A stretch of DNA of 64,000 bases, from positions 8,108,520-8,172,519 of the forward strand of contig CM024176.1 of the NCBI GenBank assembly GCA_013433145.1, written 5' to 3'. This stretch comes from Ascaris suum. Taxonomy: Eukaryota > Nematoda > Chromadorea > Rhabditida > Ascarididae. A program made the position numbers and the translations under genes. Below, one piece after another: positions 51,201 to 63,996 of the stretch (the stretch's first letter is position 1; the number at the start of each line of letters is the position of its first letter). The notes beneath the pieces are model-generated. The model saw only the letters and a list, made by a program, of their open reading frames with translations. It was not told the DNA's origin and did not search any database.

Positions 51201-54200
51201 AGTTAGATAACTACTGTACACTTTTTTCAAGTCAGCTGAATTCCTCTTCGGGTTTACCGCCTTGTCACGTTCTTTGGTTATCGCTTAATTGTTCCTGCTG
51301 AAAGCATTCAGTTATATAATAAGGGTTGTCAACCGTGTGTCTTTCAAGCAGGCAGATTCTCTCAACATGTCTTATCATCTCCGCTGCAACTTTGAGAGAG
51401 GTAGTGCGAATTTAATTCGTCGGTGAAATTAAGGAATCCATTGGTTTATATGAAAATCATTTAATAAAATGGGGAAATCGTCTTAGGAGAAAAGAACTCA
51501 GAAATTTCTCACGCTTGACGCATGAAAGCAAAGCTGGGAAATTGCAAAATAACCAAAGGAATTCTGATCACCAATGCGTTGTTTTGCTCACTGTCACTCA
51601 CCCTTTAGCTGCGGTGGTGAAAACGTTCAAGTAAAACCGTCGAATTGGTCCCACAAACCACCGCTGAATCCCGAAAAATCTAGCGGTGAGTTTTTTCTAG
51701 AGGAGAAAACTGTGTTTTATCTGTGAACATGAATATTTCACCAGTAAAAGGTTGCAAACACGGTCGCACGTTACGAAAAAACTCAGTTTCGATCAATTGA
51801 AGGTAAAGATGCTGTGTTTCCCTTGTTATCCGAAACGGAAGCTTAACAGCCAATTTCCTTAATTTGATATGAATTAAGCTTTCCTCTTCGCCATAAATAT
51901 CAGTGCTCGCCCTTCGCAATATTTTCGAGTTGCCATGGGAAGGAAGGAGAGTAAAACAACTGCCATACAACTTCGATAGTATTAGGCGGCCTCCGAAAAA
52001 CAAAGATTTAAGGCGGGTGTGTAGTTGACGCTCCTGAAAACCATGCTCAGGAGCATTTAAGGCCTATTCGTTTCTAACGGTGGAGGGGGGGGGGGGTTAA
52101 AGTAATACCAGCACGTCTTTACAATTATAACTTGACAACGAGGCTTTATTGTTATGTCTGACAAATTACCTATCCTGCTAGCCGTATTGGCATTCATTAA
52201 GGTCGAAACATTGTTATGCATTGCCTCTAATTTGCCATTTGCGTAACTCTGCGTTGTACTATCAGGGTTTTTCGCCACCATCGTATAATGCGAGTTGATA
52301 TTCGAGCAGCTGACGCTAGCAATGTTTCTATTGTTGTTGCTCCCATTTTGCCACCCTGAGACAAGAGACAAATATTGCTCTATGACGACGCTCACCTCAG
52401 CGATAAAAACTCCTTTACTTTCAGCCACTTTGAACTTTTCAGATGCGAAGCCGAATGCGCCCGCATGATCGTCGTCGACAATAAGCACCGTTGCTGTAGA
52501 GGCACATCCGAGTCTTGCTTGCACAGGTTTACTTTCTTCACCTTTAAGGTCACTCTGTTGACTATGCGCATGAAAAAACAAGGAGAAAGAAGAAAGTGGA
52601 ACTACAACTTGCAAAATTGTAGAAAATTGGGATTCAGTATGGGAAATGTCCATCGATGATTTCAGTAGACCAATATGGGATGACATCCTAAGCCGCGACA
52701 TTCCCAATACTAAATCACTAGCTCTAGCCTCTAGTGGCTAATTTTTATTATTTCCGAATTATTCCTGCATGCAAAGGTTAATTATGGGAGACTGTGTTGT
52801 CTTAAGGTATTTTAAAAACCTTTCAAAATGACCTAGTTCGCACACATTCCTTTCTATTATTTTATTCGAAACGTAACTACCGCTTCATTTCTTGCGGAAC
52901 ATCACAGAACACAATTATAAGTTGTGTTTTACAGCAGCCTTGGAGATTCTTAAGCAGTGGGTGCGATCCCCTCCTCATGCACATTTTAAGAGTCTTTTCC
53001 CCTATGAAAATGTTGCTCTTATGGCGGTCCTGTTCGGTGTTTCGTGGCCATGAAACTGTTAATGTTCCACTGTACCATATCTTCGACCGTTCCCTGGTTA
53101 CTAATGTTGCAACATCCGCACTGAAAATTACCATAGTAAAAGCCGATTTTTAAAAGGAATGAACATTCTCTAGCTTCACAAGAAATGACCTATCTGTGTA
53201 ACCTCAGATGTCTCTAAAGTTGCTATAGCCTCATTGCCGCAAAATAAAAAGAATGTTTCAGTAGTGATCAACTTTTCTCCGCTTATCAATCGATCATTTA
53301 AATGAAAGATTAACCTCGAAAATCTCTTCGGACTATGCAAGACCTGCTATCCTGTAATAATCAAGCGAAATACATTCATCCCTCCCTCTCCAAACTCCTG
53401 AACTACATCAGTTTTACTTTGACTCATGATAGCTTATAACACTGTCCATAATACAGTGGATACCATCTGATGAATTTTCCCCGAGTCTCACGAACTCTTG
53501 GCTGCACCAATCTTGTCCATCATTTGAAACGATAAAAACATATGCCATTTAAAGTGTCACATGCATTTGTTTTTCAGCAGGGCGATCAACGAATGGAATT
53601 CGTTTCCACACGGGGCTGCAACTGTTTGAAGTTAGAAACTCGTCAAGAAAGAATGTGGCATGAAATTATGGTATTTGTTGGTCCATCCTGTGGTCTCTCC
53701 TCCATCTGCGTTCCAAATTCTTCTGCGCAACGCGCTAGCTTCCCGCAGACCCATTCATTCTGTAGAGTTGAAATACCATCTGGTTTCACAGTGACTCACT
53801 TGTAATTATGTCGAAGTCATGTCCGTTTTACCTCCAGCTATTGATTACTTTTTGACCATCATGGGGCGAAATTTTAATTCCACACTTCTTAAATGTTTAA
53901 TTCGCGTTGTGGATTAAATTCCACTCTTCGATTCCTCCGTAACATCCGTCCTGCTGGGTAATATGTTCGTCATTCATATGCGTTGTTCTTTTAGTTTTCC
54001 TCACTACGGTTTGTGGAAATAAAGAACTGAATTAAACTGAACTGGTATTGAGAGGTTATCGAAGAAGTCACAAGTTTTTCAAGCGCTACGAAGGTGGACC
54101 CTTCTCTCTGGAAATAATGTTCTAGAAAAATTTCAACTCACCTGATCGATAAGCTCGCACTTGAGATAAACAAACCATGAATTGTTCATCTTCCTCGTAA

Positions 54201-57200
54201 ATATCATTATCCACAATACCAACCTTGATTTCCTGCCTGAATCAATCGGAAATGTTTTTGAGGCAAAAATATTCCAACCACTACTTCGGTGATACTTACT
54301 GAAGAAGGATCGACTACAGGAAATGCATGAGTGAGCGAGCGAGAGTTAATATCAACCCTCACTATTTTCTAACTTGACTCTGCATTTTTTGAATTCCTTA
54401 GTTTAAAACAGCTACGAAAACTGAAACATAACTACGTTTGACAAAGGCAGCTCCTGAAAATCCAGGAAAGGCTCCGAGTGGACGTCTACTCCATTGTTTG
54501 TTCCTGCTTCTGCTTATTTTTTTGCCCTTTGGCTCTATTTAATTTCCGCTGAGATGATTAAGCCTTTTGTATAGCGGAAATTAAGTTCTGTGGGTAAGCC
54601 TAACCCATCCATTCTCTACGCATTCATGGGTTCACCCTCAGATTACGGTTGTGTTTATCGGCCTGTCCCAAAAGTTTTGCAACCAATTCCGTTTGCACAA
54701 CTCCCCTCCTCCCCTCCCCTCTCCCTTCCCCTGCATTTTCCTCACGAACAGCAAGGCGACAGATCCTTCATCGATTTGGGCCAGTGAAAGTCTTCACTTT
54801 TCTGAGCCCGTAAACAATCACAGAAGTGTTTACTGAAACGTCGCAGTTTCCAATTGTCGCCGTTTGATTACGACTTGAGTGATCTGAAGGCAGGAAAGGA
54901 AGAGAAATAAAGGGATGATGCGCGGAAATAGCTTTCGTGACAACGAAGGAAATGATGAGGTGAGGAAGGATAGAGGGAAATCGGCATTTCCATTAAACAC
55001 AGAGGGGATGCGAATGGAGGAGACTGGGTGGGGGGCAGGGAGGGAGCAGGGAGAGATATGCAGGTCCTGATAAAGAATGACCAACATATGCATACCATTT
55101 TTGGCCGTGCTCGAATTTCAGAATGCCTTCAGTAGGAAGGAAATCACTGTATTCTTGTGCAGTGTCTGCAATCGTGCGATAGTGAACTGTGACCACAACC
55201 GGCACATCGATTTCTTCCGTTTCACATTTCACTCTCACCTTCACCGAACCGGCATTCTCCAAACATACGTAACATGCTGGATCAAAACTGCAAAATTTGC
55301 TTTCATTCGCATACCTCACTTGACGTTCCAAGAAACTAGTTAAATGAACCAGCAAAATTCATCAATGAGCACCGAACAAATCTTCTGAATGAATAAATCC
55401 GAAAGATTGATAATGATTTTATGGAGAAACCATACAAGACGAGCTAGTGAGATATGTGCATTTACATCATATCATGTGATCAGACAGATTCATAAATTAC
55501 CGAGGGAATGTTGAAAACGCAAAATAATGCCTTTGATTTGAAATGAATCAATCGCCATATGAATTTTCGAAAAGGAAGTCGGTATAAGATGCACACAACT
55601 TTTTTTTGCACCTTATATATACATAAGCCATTCCAATTGATGGATTATTGTCCATTATGGCATAAAAGATGATCCTATGACGATAAATTATACCCATAAT
55701 TTCGTTACTCTAGCTTCAGTAGTTCCCGAAGTGAAACTAGCGGAACGAGTAGCAGACATATGCCGATGCAGGGACAATTTAGTGCCTTAACATATTATTG
55801 CGAAGACGAATTTACAAACATATACAAAAATCCTAGTTCAGTGCTCTCGACAATTTTTCCTACCGCATAATGCTAAGCCTACATTTTTTAGAATTACTAA
55901 GTTCTTTGGATCAGTTTCATCGCCTACACTCGCAGTGTAGACGAGAAATCCTGTTTTATTAGTGCCTGGCATAAATTCATGTAGAATCTTACTTTTATTA
56001 TATATACCGCAACTAAAGAGTTCTACCATAAAACGGTAATTTCCGCGCCTCCGGCTTCGGGAGTCCTTGTACAGCGTGTTGCATTCAAGCGAAAAGCGCA
56101 TCAAAAGAAGAAAATAGTACTGCTTATATTATGAATGCATTATGAGCAACACGTGTAAGGTTTATTAAATGGTACTTTCCTATAATGAAAAGCGAATTTC
56201 TTATACTATCCGCCTACTTCGCGAAATAAAGACACTGAAAACAACTATTATATGCAAAACTAAAATAATAAACACCTCACAACAGCTTCCTGCTTTCGTT
56301 TTATTGAAATTTGCGGTGTGGCCAGTTCACTGATCTTCTTCTTCATTTTTTTCGTTGCAATATCACCCGATCCAATCAACTTCCTCGTTGCCTTCAAAAA
56401 AACATTAGTTCACCCTATAAATCCTGTTTACTAAGTACAGACATCGTTTCAGTGCACTTAACCGGTGGTAGGCTATACAAGATAGCGCTGAGGAGAATCG
56501 ATGAAAAAGGTGTTCTCCGATTTGGGGGCGATAGGTATGTAACTTTTATGGACAACAGGAGAACGTTTTGCCCATAGGCGAAAAGTCATGGGTTCGTCCT
56601 TACCTGTGAACACTGTCGTCCATAATGAGTGGTGGTTATCACCTGAGTCTAAGTTAGACTAAAAAGTTCGCTGTAATAGAAGATACTGACTATGAATTTC
56701 TATGAAGCATGAGAAAACACCTCACTGAACAAAAATTTAGCAGGTATGAAAGTGAAATTTTATAGTGCGAAGCAGTAACACTTCCATATAAGTAGCACTT
56801 TCTTATAACTGAAATAATTTTAAATGAAACAACATCTCCCGAACTATTGTAATTCTCATCGGCTGTCGATGAGGTTTTTTTACAGGCGTGGGAATACCGT
56901 CATTGTACCTGAATTCGATAGAATGCTCGACTCTTTGACTCTTGAGAAACAACCCTCTCAAGCGCCAACTTCTCCAGTTCCTCTGCAGGCGCATCAGGAT
57001 TCTCAGTCCTCAACTTCCTGAACATGTCCAGGTATTTCTTACGATGTTCCTCAAATGCGATCACGTCAGCATCCCGTTGAGTTGACAATAATGACAACCT
57101 GAAGAAGCAAATAAACTCTTATAAATGCAGTCAAAATTTAATCTTCACAATGAAGTAATTCGGTCAAAACGGTTCGTGTAAAATAAAAGGAAATGGTGAA

Positions 57201-60200
57201 GTTTAAGAAGCAATTTTCTTCTAAGGCAGCGTTAAATGGAGGGATATAAATGGGAATCTTTGAGCATAGCCTGAACTTTAACAACGACCAACACTTTGGA
57301 ATGCCGGTTTAAAATAACTCTGACTTGAAGTGTTCTTTACCAGTTAGCTTTAGCAGTAACTGGGAAACCTCTCGATCACTGCTCCTAAAATATTACAACC
57401 ATCGACCCCTACAGGCGAATAATGTATTCGCCTAAATGCTCCAAGAAAAAAACTACCTGTGTTCAGGAGGATGAATAACCCCGTCGACATCCTTATGCTT
57501 GGCTCTTGCCGATTCAGAACGCATCAAAAATGAAGTGCGCGCTCCTGTTAGTAGTCGTCGACCGAATTTCTCGGTGTACTGATCAGCTAGGTAGGCCGAA
57601 ATGACGGTCAGCGGAAAGAAGACAAACGTGAACACGCCTTCCCAAACCTAGTATTCAGCACTGTTAGACTCTGAAAGCGCTTTATTTCTTGTCCCCTCCC
57701 ATCCCTTGACATCTGCCTTCGCGTCTGAGCGAAACTTTGTGGCTAATAATATTTGAATAAATATGGCCTCGACCATGCCATGCTTTCGAAAACGTGAGAT
57801 AACCGACTGATCGGAAGACAGATGATGAAATGATACTGTTTTTGCACGAGAGTTGTCGGTTGAACCAAATATGTGTCGTGTCCATTGTCGCTGCGATCTT
57901 GTTGCGAATAGGTATTCACTCTTCTTTGATGCGAACAATCGTGAAAGTACTCGTTGCAATAATTTTATCGCGCATACCTATGGCGTGTATTACCATTCGC
58001 TCAATATCTCCCGATGGTTGCTTGGAAGTTTTTTACTTGGATTTTTTGTTGCTTGGAAAACTGAAAGATTTTTACCCCTTTTTTACCTCTTTTCGGATAT
58101 GTAGGCGTTGATTTCATGATTTAGATTGAACCAGATCGCTTATTACATATGTGCTCTTTCTTTTCGCATTTCTATGTGTGTCACCATTGGCTTTTCCCGC
58201 TTTTTATCTTGTTATGATTGTTCTTCAATATTCTGATGGTGATTGCAATTACCGCGATAACAGCTTAAAGGTGCGTATTATTATTCCTGTCTGTTGTTCG
58301 TAGCAATTTCGCAATGTCCAAATAAGTGTGATGGATATTTGTGAGGCCAAGTCCTTTTCTGCATAATTGCAAATGTAGATATTATCGAATGTAAATATTA
58401 CTGTTCTGGTTGTAATATAAACGGAAAACAAGGAGCACATGGAAACATACAAATACATACCTGAATAACGCCTGGTGAGAAGACAGAAATAATAAGATAA
58501 AGCCAGATATATGCGAATGTTGACCATGCAACAGTCACCCAAAAAACACCATTGTGTTGAACCATTCGTTTCTCTGTAGATGGTACTGCCTGAAACCATA
58601 TTTAAGGCTACCTATTGCTTGGATCGGACACACAGTTGCACCTGAAATCGAACTGGTCTTCCCGCAATCGGCGGATTCAGCTTGTTAATTTGTTCAGTTT
58701 GATTTCAAGTAATTATAATCCATGTTGTCGAAGCACGTCAATGATGCTCTCTAACACAGTGCGTTATTTTCTTAAACGAATTCACACGCTTTTGGGACGC
58801 CTTTCCCTGTTATGCGCACACTCATATTTATTGCGAATTAAACTGGCCAAATGAACGAGAACGGAGCTCAGTGAAAACGATTGAAAAACAGCATATCAAG
58901 AAACTGTCCTAAGGCATTCAAATGCTCATACCACAACTAAACTACTGAAACGTTTCAATAAAATGCCATTTAGATTTTAACAACGATAATGGTTTACGGC
59001 AAAGGCGAAATTTGCCCTACAAATGGGATTCTCCATATAATGAAGGAAAAGTGCGACGATAACTGATATATACGAAGTGATGAATTCAGCAAAAATCACA
59101 ACTTACATAGATGCATATTCCGATAATAATAAACAAATTAAATGCCGCAGAACCAACAATTGTGCTCGGACCGAGATCACCTGAGAAAAGTGTTTATTTG
59201 TAGAAATTCAGTCATTGATGTTCTACTTCATTAGTGAACAATAAGCTCCCACTAAAACTTTGAACATTTTAAGCTGTACAAATAATCGTGTGCATAACAT
59301 CGACTTGTTTTCTATGCTTTTGTGCCATGATCGTTGTGCATCCGCTAAACCAAGAACTCGTTATTGAAGCTGGAGTGATTGGGTATGGTGAAGAGGGTGG
59401 GATGGATTCCAAGAGGGGATAGCCCTTCAAGATCGCGTAACCGGCTGCCGATATGAGAAGGAATTGGTCTCATGCATTAAATTTGTCCTGAGATAAAACG
59501 AAATCTTTGGTCTTTCAGATAGAGTTATGCGAAAATAATGAAGGATGTCAGACAACTGTTCGTCACACTTTCATCCCGCGACATTCTGGCTTGCTCTGAA
59601 GAAATGTTTTCGATCGCATCTGTGCTTGTTTTCGATTCATTCATTTCCCATCCGCTCTCAACTGCAAGATGAGCAAAGCAAAGTTTCAACTGAGACGTTA
59701 CAAACAAAACATTTCCCATGTTTTGCTGCACCCCCATATTTTATAGATTGGGCACTTGTTTGCAAATCATCGTCAACAGATCTGACGTCCGTCTATGGAT
59801 CAGTCATTGAATGAGTAAATACCTGCTTCAAAATTATTGCCGAAGATCTCGATAACTGATAGCAATATCTCAGGAGCACTCGAACCTGCAACAATGCTGT
59901 TTTTTAATCAGATATCCTCAAATATTATAAGTAGAAGCATAGACTGGTAGGAAAGTGGAAGAAATTTACCATTAGTGATTACATTTTTTGTTCTCAGAAT
60001 GAATTCTTTTTCGCGGCATTCGATAGAATCGCTGTACCACCAAGCAGTGTAAATTTCTACGATTTTTTTTGCATACGGTCAGATAAGCAATTTCATTTTT
60101 CGTTCAAATGATTATCGGTAGCCTGTGGAGGAAATCAAAAGCGTTGTCAGGGAAATATGCAACACAAACAAATATCAACGACTGCAAAAATTAACTTCAA

Positions 60201-62658
60201 AATATAACTGCATTCTTTTCTAATTCTCGATGAGTTTCTTTCTAATGCTATAGCGCTCTTATTATGGTGTTTGCATTTTCTACATACCGTTCTTCCAAAG
60301 TATTCAACTCACATGCATTGCAAAAAAAATTGTATTTATATAGGACATTTAAATGCTATGTGCTATGAGGAAAATAAAATTAACCGATTTTTCCTATTTA
60401 TTTCGGTGAAACGTTTTAACTAAGTTTTCTTCATTTCCCATCCTCATTTCCATATTTACGCCTTTGCAGTTGCAACTCTGAATCTCGGACTCTTCAAAAC
60501 GTCAGGAAAAGCATTTGATTACTAAAATTTTGTGCAATTATGCTGTGCAAATGACGCCTATCAGTACTTTATGAGTAACTAACAAATGGAAGTTTCAAGA
60601 CGCTTAAAGATATTCAACGGTTCGGCACAGCATTAAGCGAGGATCATCAATAAACAATACCGAGAGCCATTAAGGTAAGATTGCTGACTGTTTCATTCCA
60701 TACACGAATAAGTATCGTATATGGTTCACCGGTGATCTTCTTCAGCTTTACTTCTCTTTCCTGTGATGTTATCACTTCGATTGCGGCCATAAAGCGATCA
60801 GCCACAATTGATACGCCGAAGAACATATACAGCATTGCCATAAAATAGACTGCTGCTCGAAATACGATCGTCGCAACTCCCACATCTTGCTGAAGTATAA
60901 ATTCGTCTTAAAGTGACGATAGAGCGATCGATGAGATTCCTTCTCAGAAATGCTTACAGAAAAAGGAAGCGTACCCACTTTCAAAAGACAGTGATAAGTA
61001 ATCGCCACGGATTGTGAAGTAGTTTTGAAAAACAGGCAATTCTAAGTTCCATCTAATAATACTGCCTAATCACCTGAGAATTAACCGCATTTCACGTCTT
61101 ATAAGTGGTTGCTGCTCTCATCATTGCAGTCACAGCCACAATTTCAATGGTTTCTATAGCTCACTTATTGAGAGCATTTTCTGCAAATCGGCTGCGCGCT
61201 GCAATCGTTCATGTGGCAGACAACTTTCTACCTTCGTGAAGGCCGTTTCATTTCTGCCTTCCAGTTACAAATGTCCTTGCACATATGCACAATACAAAAG
61301 CATGACAGCACGTGTTGCCATTATAGGAGTGAACCTGCTGAGTGACAACAACTTCACTTACAGAAACCACAGAAACCAGTACTGCCTATTATGTAAGCAT
61401 AATGGCTGAAGCGCTGCTACTGCATTAAAGATACAAGAAAGCGTTGGCGCTTAGCACCATCGTTTGAAACCTCTATCTTAGGAAGAGGCACCTGAGCTCA
61501 TACAGTCACCTTCGAAATCCTAATGTTCAAAGACACATTGAGGATGCCCAAGAAAAAATCTCATGGCAGAAAATCCAAGAAAAGGTAATCCTGAAGACCA
61601 GTCAGACCATGTCATTCTCAAAAAATATACTGAAGCCACAAAGAAGGACGAAAAATTCATCTCAAAAACGAAAAACGCATTTGACAACTCTTGTTTCTGC
61701 ATGACGAAAAAGTTGCGTTCATAGGCAGAAATTTGAATGCAGTTGATGTTCATTTTGTGCTATCAATGCGTCTCATCTATGCAATCTTTTCGAGCAGTCG
61801 TCGTTTCTTCGAGTGGTGTGAAACATCTTTGTTCGGAGTACACACGAAATGAAAGCTTTCTATGGTTCGCTTACAACTCTTACAAACATCATAGCAATTC
61901 ATCAAAATCATAGACTTTTAGCGTTCCAGATACATTATCTCCAGAAGCTCTCCTTATGTTTCAAAATAATGGCAAATGACGTCCAGTGATATCCCCACCA
62001 CAAACGAAAAACCACATTTCATTCTTGGAATTGAAATATTGGATAAGATATTGGATGATCAATTTTTTGTTTTTTTTAGATCTTTTGCACGTTCGCTTTA
62101 GCAAATCGAATGGTAGAGTGTCTTCTTTGGATGTGCACGCAATATTGATGCGTTCACTATTCCTCGCCTCCAAGTGCAGGATATCGAGACTTTCATCTGA
62201 GTTTGAATTGCTGGTCGAAATTTCAAATGGATGAAAGAAATCAATAATAAACGAACGGGCTGTGCACAATATGCGACCATCATCCACAAATATCATTGAC
62301 AAAAGTGCGCATCTCGCCCTAACTAGTGCGTCCCTTGCTTAGTGCACTATCCTTCTTCTTTATACATCCCCATGTATAATTTCAGCTCCTTAACAAGTTC
62401 ACATAGTTACAAAACATTCACTTAGAATTTTATGTCAGCATTTTTTATGTATCGCGATATATATCACAGATGTAGGCGATTAAGTAAAACACTGAAATCA
62501 CAGAATAAATGGCGTGAAATTAGGAAATAAATAACCTGAGGATTCCATACTGGGAGTAGGAGTCCCGGTGAGCATGGTTTCGCTGGCTCACAACTGCCGT
62601 TCTGATCAGCTGCAGCAACTCTAGTGATGAGATACGTGAAGATGAGAAATAAAATCAT
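45231..62658 (-). CDS. ncx: Na+/Ca2+ exchanger, NCX type, 17 exons, complete
   Basis: By family this plasma-membrane antiporter moves three Na+ in for one Ca2+ out. Exons 5' to 3': 62658-62536, 60889-60661, 59885-59823, 59180-59107, 58589-58461, 57647-57457, 57098-56909, 56391-56276, 55287-55096, 54236-54142, 52541-52396, 51188-51061, 49875-49689, 49081-48976, 47826-47584, 46487-46380, 45499-45231. Phases agree, giving 862 residues. Seen: signal peptide 1-17, NGS glycosylation site at 20, alpha-1 repeat [13 protein letters not shown] from 117 with [15 protein letters not shown] to about 152, [13 protein letters not shown] before the regulatory domains, Calx-beta 1 (about 372-467) with DNDIYEEDE, the linker motif DDDHAG, Calx-beta 2 (about 500-621) with [28 protein letters not shown], alpha-2 GTSVPDTFAS through [18 protein letters not shown], and the C-terminus EAYCIISGF as in animal NCX proteins. 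The region after TM5 that holds the XIP peptide in mammals is divergent. Which nematode ncx paralogue it is remains unresolved. Confidence 0.94.
50495..50533. repeat. pyrimidine-rich low-complexity tract
   Basis: A CTC- and C-rich run (cctcctcctcctcccccc and neighbours) in an exchanger intron. It would be a purine tract on the coding strand. A similar tract occurs at about 54702-54740. Confidence 0.85.
52085..52096. repeat. poly-G run (12)
   Basis: A homopolymer in an exchanger intron. On the coding strand it is a C-run just before the end of the open frame that extends past exon 11. Confidence 0.95.
54702..54740. repeat. pyrimidine-rich low-complexity tract
   Basis: A CCTCC/CCCCT repeat-like run in the intron between exchanger exons 9 and 10. 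No function is visible. Confidence 0.85.
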
Positions 62659-63807
62659 CGTTGTTGTTTTCTCAAAGCAACTTTGCTATGATAAGGTGCA
62701 GTGGAAATAAAGCATTCGCTATAAAATATCCATTGTTTGTGAATGAGTCGCACGACTGTGAGCCTATAATTATTGTATTTGTCAATATTAATATATTTGT
62801 TGTGTCGGACTCAATTGTCGCAATATTGAATGAATATGCAATCAGCTAATTACATTGCGCGATACTCATTTGAAAAAAAAACGTGTAAGCAGATGCTTAC
62901 GCGTTTTTTAATTCGAACATAACGAGGAAACCGAAAGTCTTCTAAAAGTGATGCAAAGAAATGTAATGAAGCGATGTTTTTGCTTAATGGAAAGAAGCAC
63001 CCACAGCAAAAGACGCGATCATCGATCCACCAAAGCGTCTTCTAATGGTCTCGTCAGTTTAAAGTAGAAAATATGCGCTTTGTTTACATGAACATGCATC
63101 ACGTTTCTTTGAACAGGAACGACATCAAGTCATTTATTCTTTCCTCTCTTCAACTATGTAATATTCAAATTAAGACGAGTCATCCATTCGAGATGTTTTA
63201 CACTATTGTAAAATTTCAAGACGGATGAAGAGGTCAATCTATACTGGGAGTGTCTTCTTAAATAGTTTCCAATCAAAAGAAGGTGGAGAAGGCGCCGGAA
63301 GTGCAATCCTTCTGTCTCGGTGAGATATTCAGCAATGAATTATTATATTAAAGGAATGACATATCACATGTGCTTCATCATTTCAGAATAAATTGGAAAC
63401 ACCGAAAGCTTCAAAATGTTTTTGCTGCGATGGCAACCTAACTCGTATCAACACCTTTCAGCAATTCGCATAAGGCATACAAATGCAATGAAAGCAAGTG
63501 TGAAATATTTGACCATTGAATGATCTATATATTAATTTGTTGGACCGAATGGTTCTAGCCACTATGCCCTATCGCGAAAACGGTCGGGGAAATATGGCAG
63601 CAGATATGGCACCCCATGCGACTTTTGCAATCTATCATACTAGACAAGCGTAAGCTTCACCATTGAACGAAACACAGTGTCTACTTATAGCCTATCACGA
63701 TTTGAAAATTGACATGGACCTGCACGTTTTTTATCCCTTTAGGCCATCACAGCAGAGAATAAGGAGCCACGAAACGATCAATGCGAACAAAAGGCAGAAA
63801 AATTCGC
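62659..63807. other. 5' flank of the exchanger gene
   Basis: Presumed promoter and leader of the exchanger (read on the minus strand). Just before the ATG the minus strand reads gctttgag/aaaacaacaacg. That could be a cis- or trans-splice acceptor giving a very short leader, which is inference. The hairpin at 62876-62909 lies here. No other exon was recognised. Confidence 0.4.
62876..62909. repeat. near-perfect inverted repeat (hairpin)
   Basis: Two 16-nt arms, aaaaaacgtgtaagca and tgcttacgcgtttttt, pair with a single mismatch around a 2-nt centre (ga). It lies about 220 bp upstream of the exchanger start codon. It could be a small foldback remnant, a palindromic protein-binding site or chance. 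The A- and T-rich outer parts make it less improbable than its length suggests. Confidence 0.85.
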
Positions 63808-63996
63808 TCACGGAAACAGAATAGTTTTTAGCGTGACGTTTAAATGGCCTTTCCTGCAATGCTTTGGTGCATCTCCAAGATCCACGAGAATATCATAGAT
63901 GTCGTAGATGGACTCGTTGCTGAAATGGTCGAGTCGTTTCAAAATGCAGTCCGAGACCGCATATATGATGCAGCATATATAGGCGAAAAACCTTCT
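63808..63996 (-). CDS. 3' exon of an unrecognised gene, truncated by the window edge
   Basis: The minus strand is open for 62 codons to a TGA at 63810-63808, after an in-frame stop at 63999, so an acceptor must lie in the first few bases or the gene starts out of view. The peptide runs from a hydrophobic stretch (FFAYICCIIYAVSDC) through ILKRLDHFSNESIYDIYDI and LVDLGDAPKHCRKG to the end. The hydrophobic start followed by a two-Cys polar segment resembles the first part of a secreted or type II membrane protein. The composition is strongly protein-like for an AT-rich genome, but no family is recognised. The last ten codons could instead be intron after a donor at AAC/gtcacg. It has the same orientation as the exchanger, and is upstream of it. 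Confidence 0.45.
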   Translation of the reverse strand, partial: RRFFAYICCIIYAVSDCILKRLDHFSNESIYDIYDILVDLGDAPKHCRKGHLNVTLKTILFP

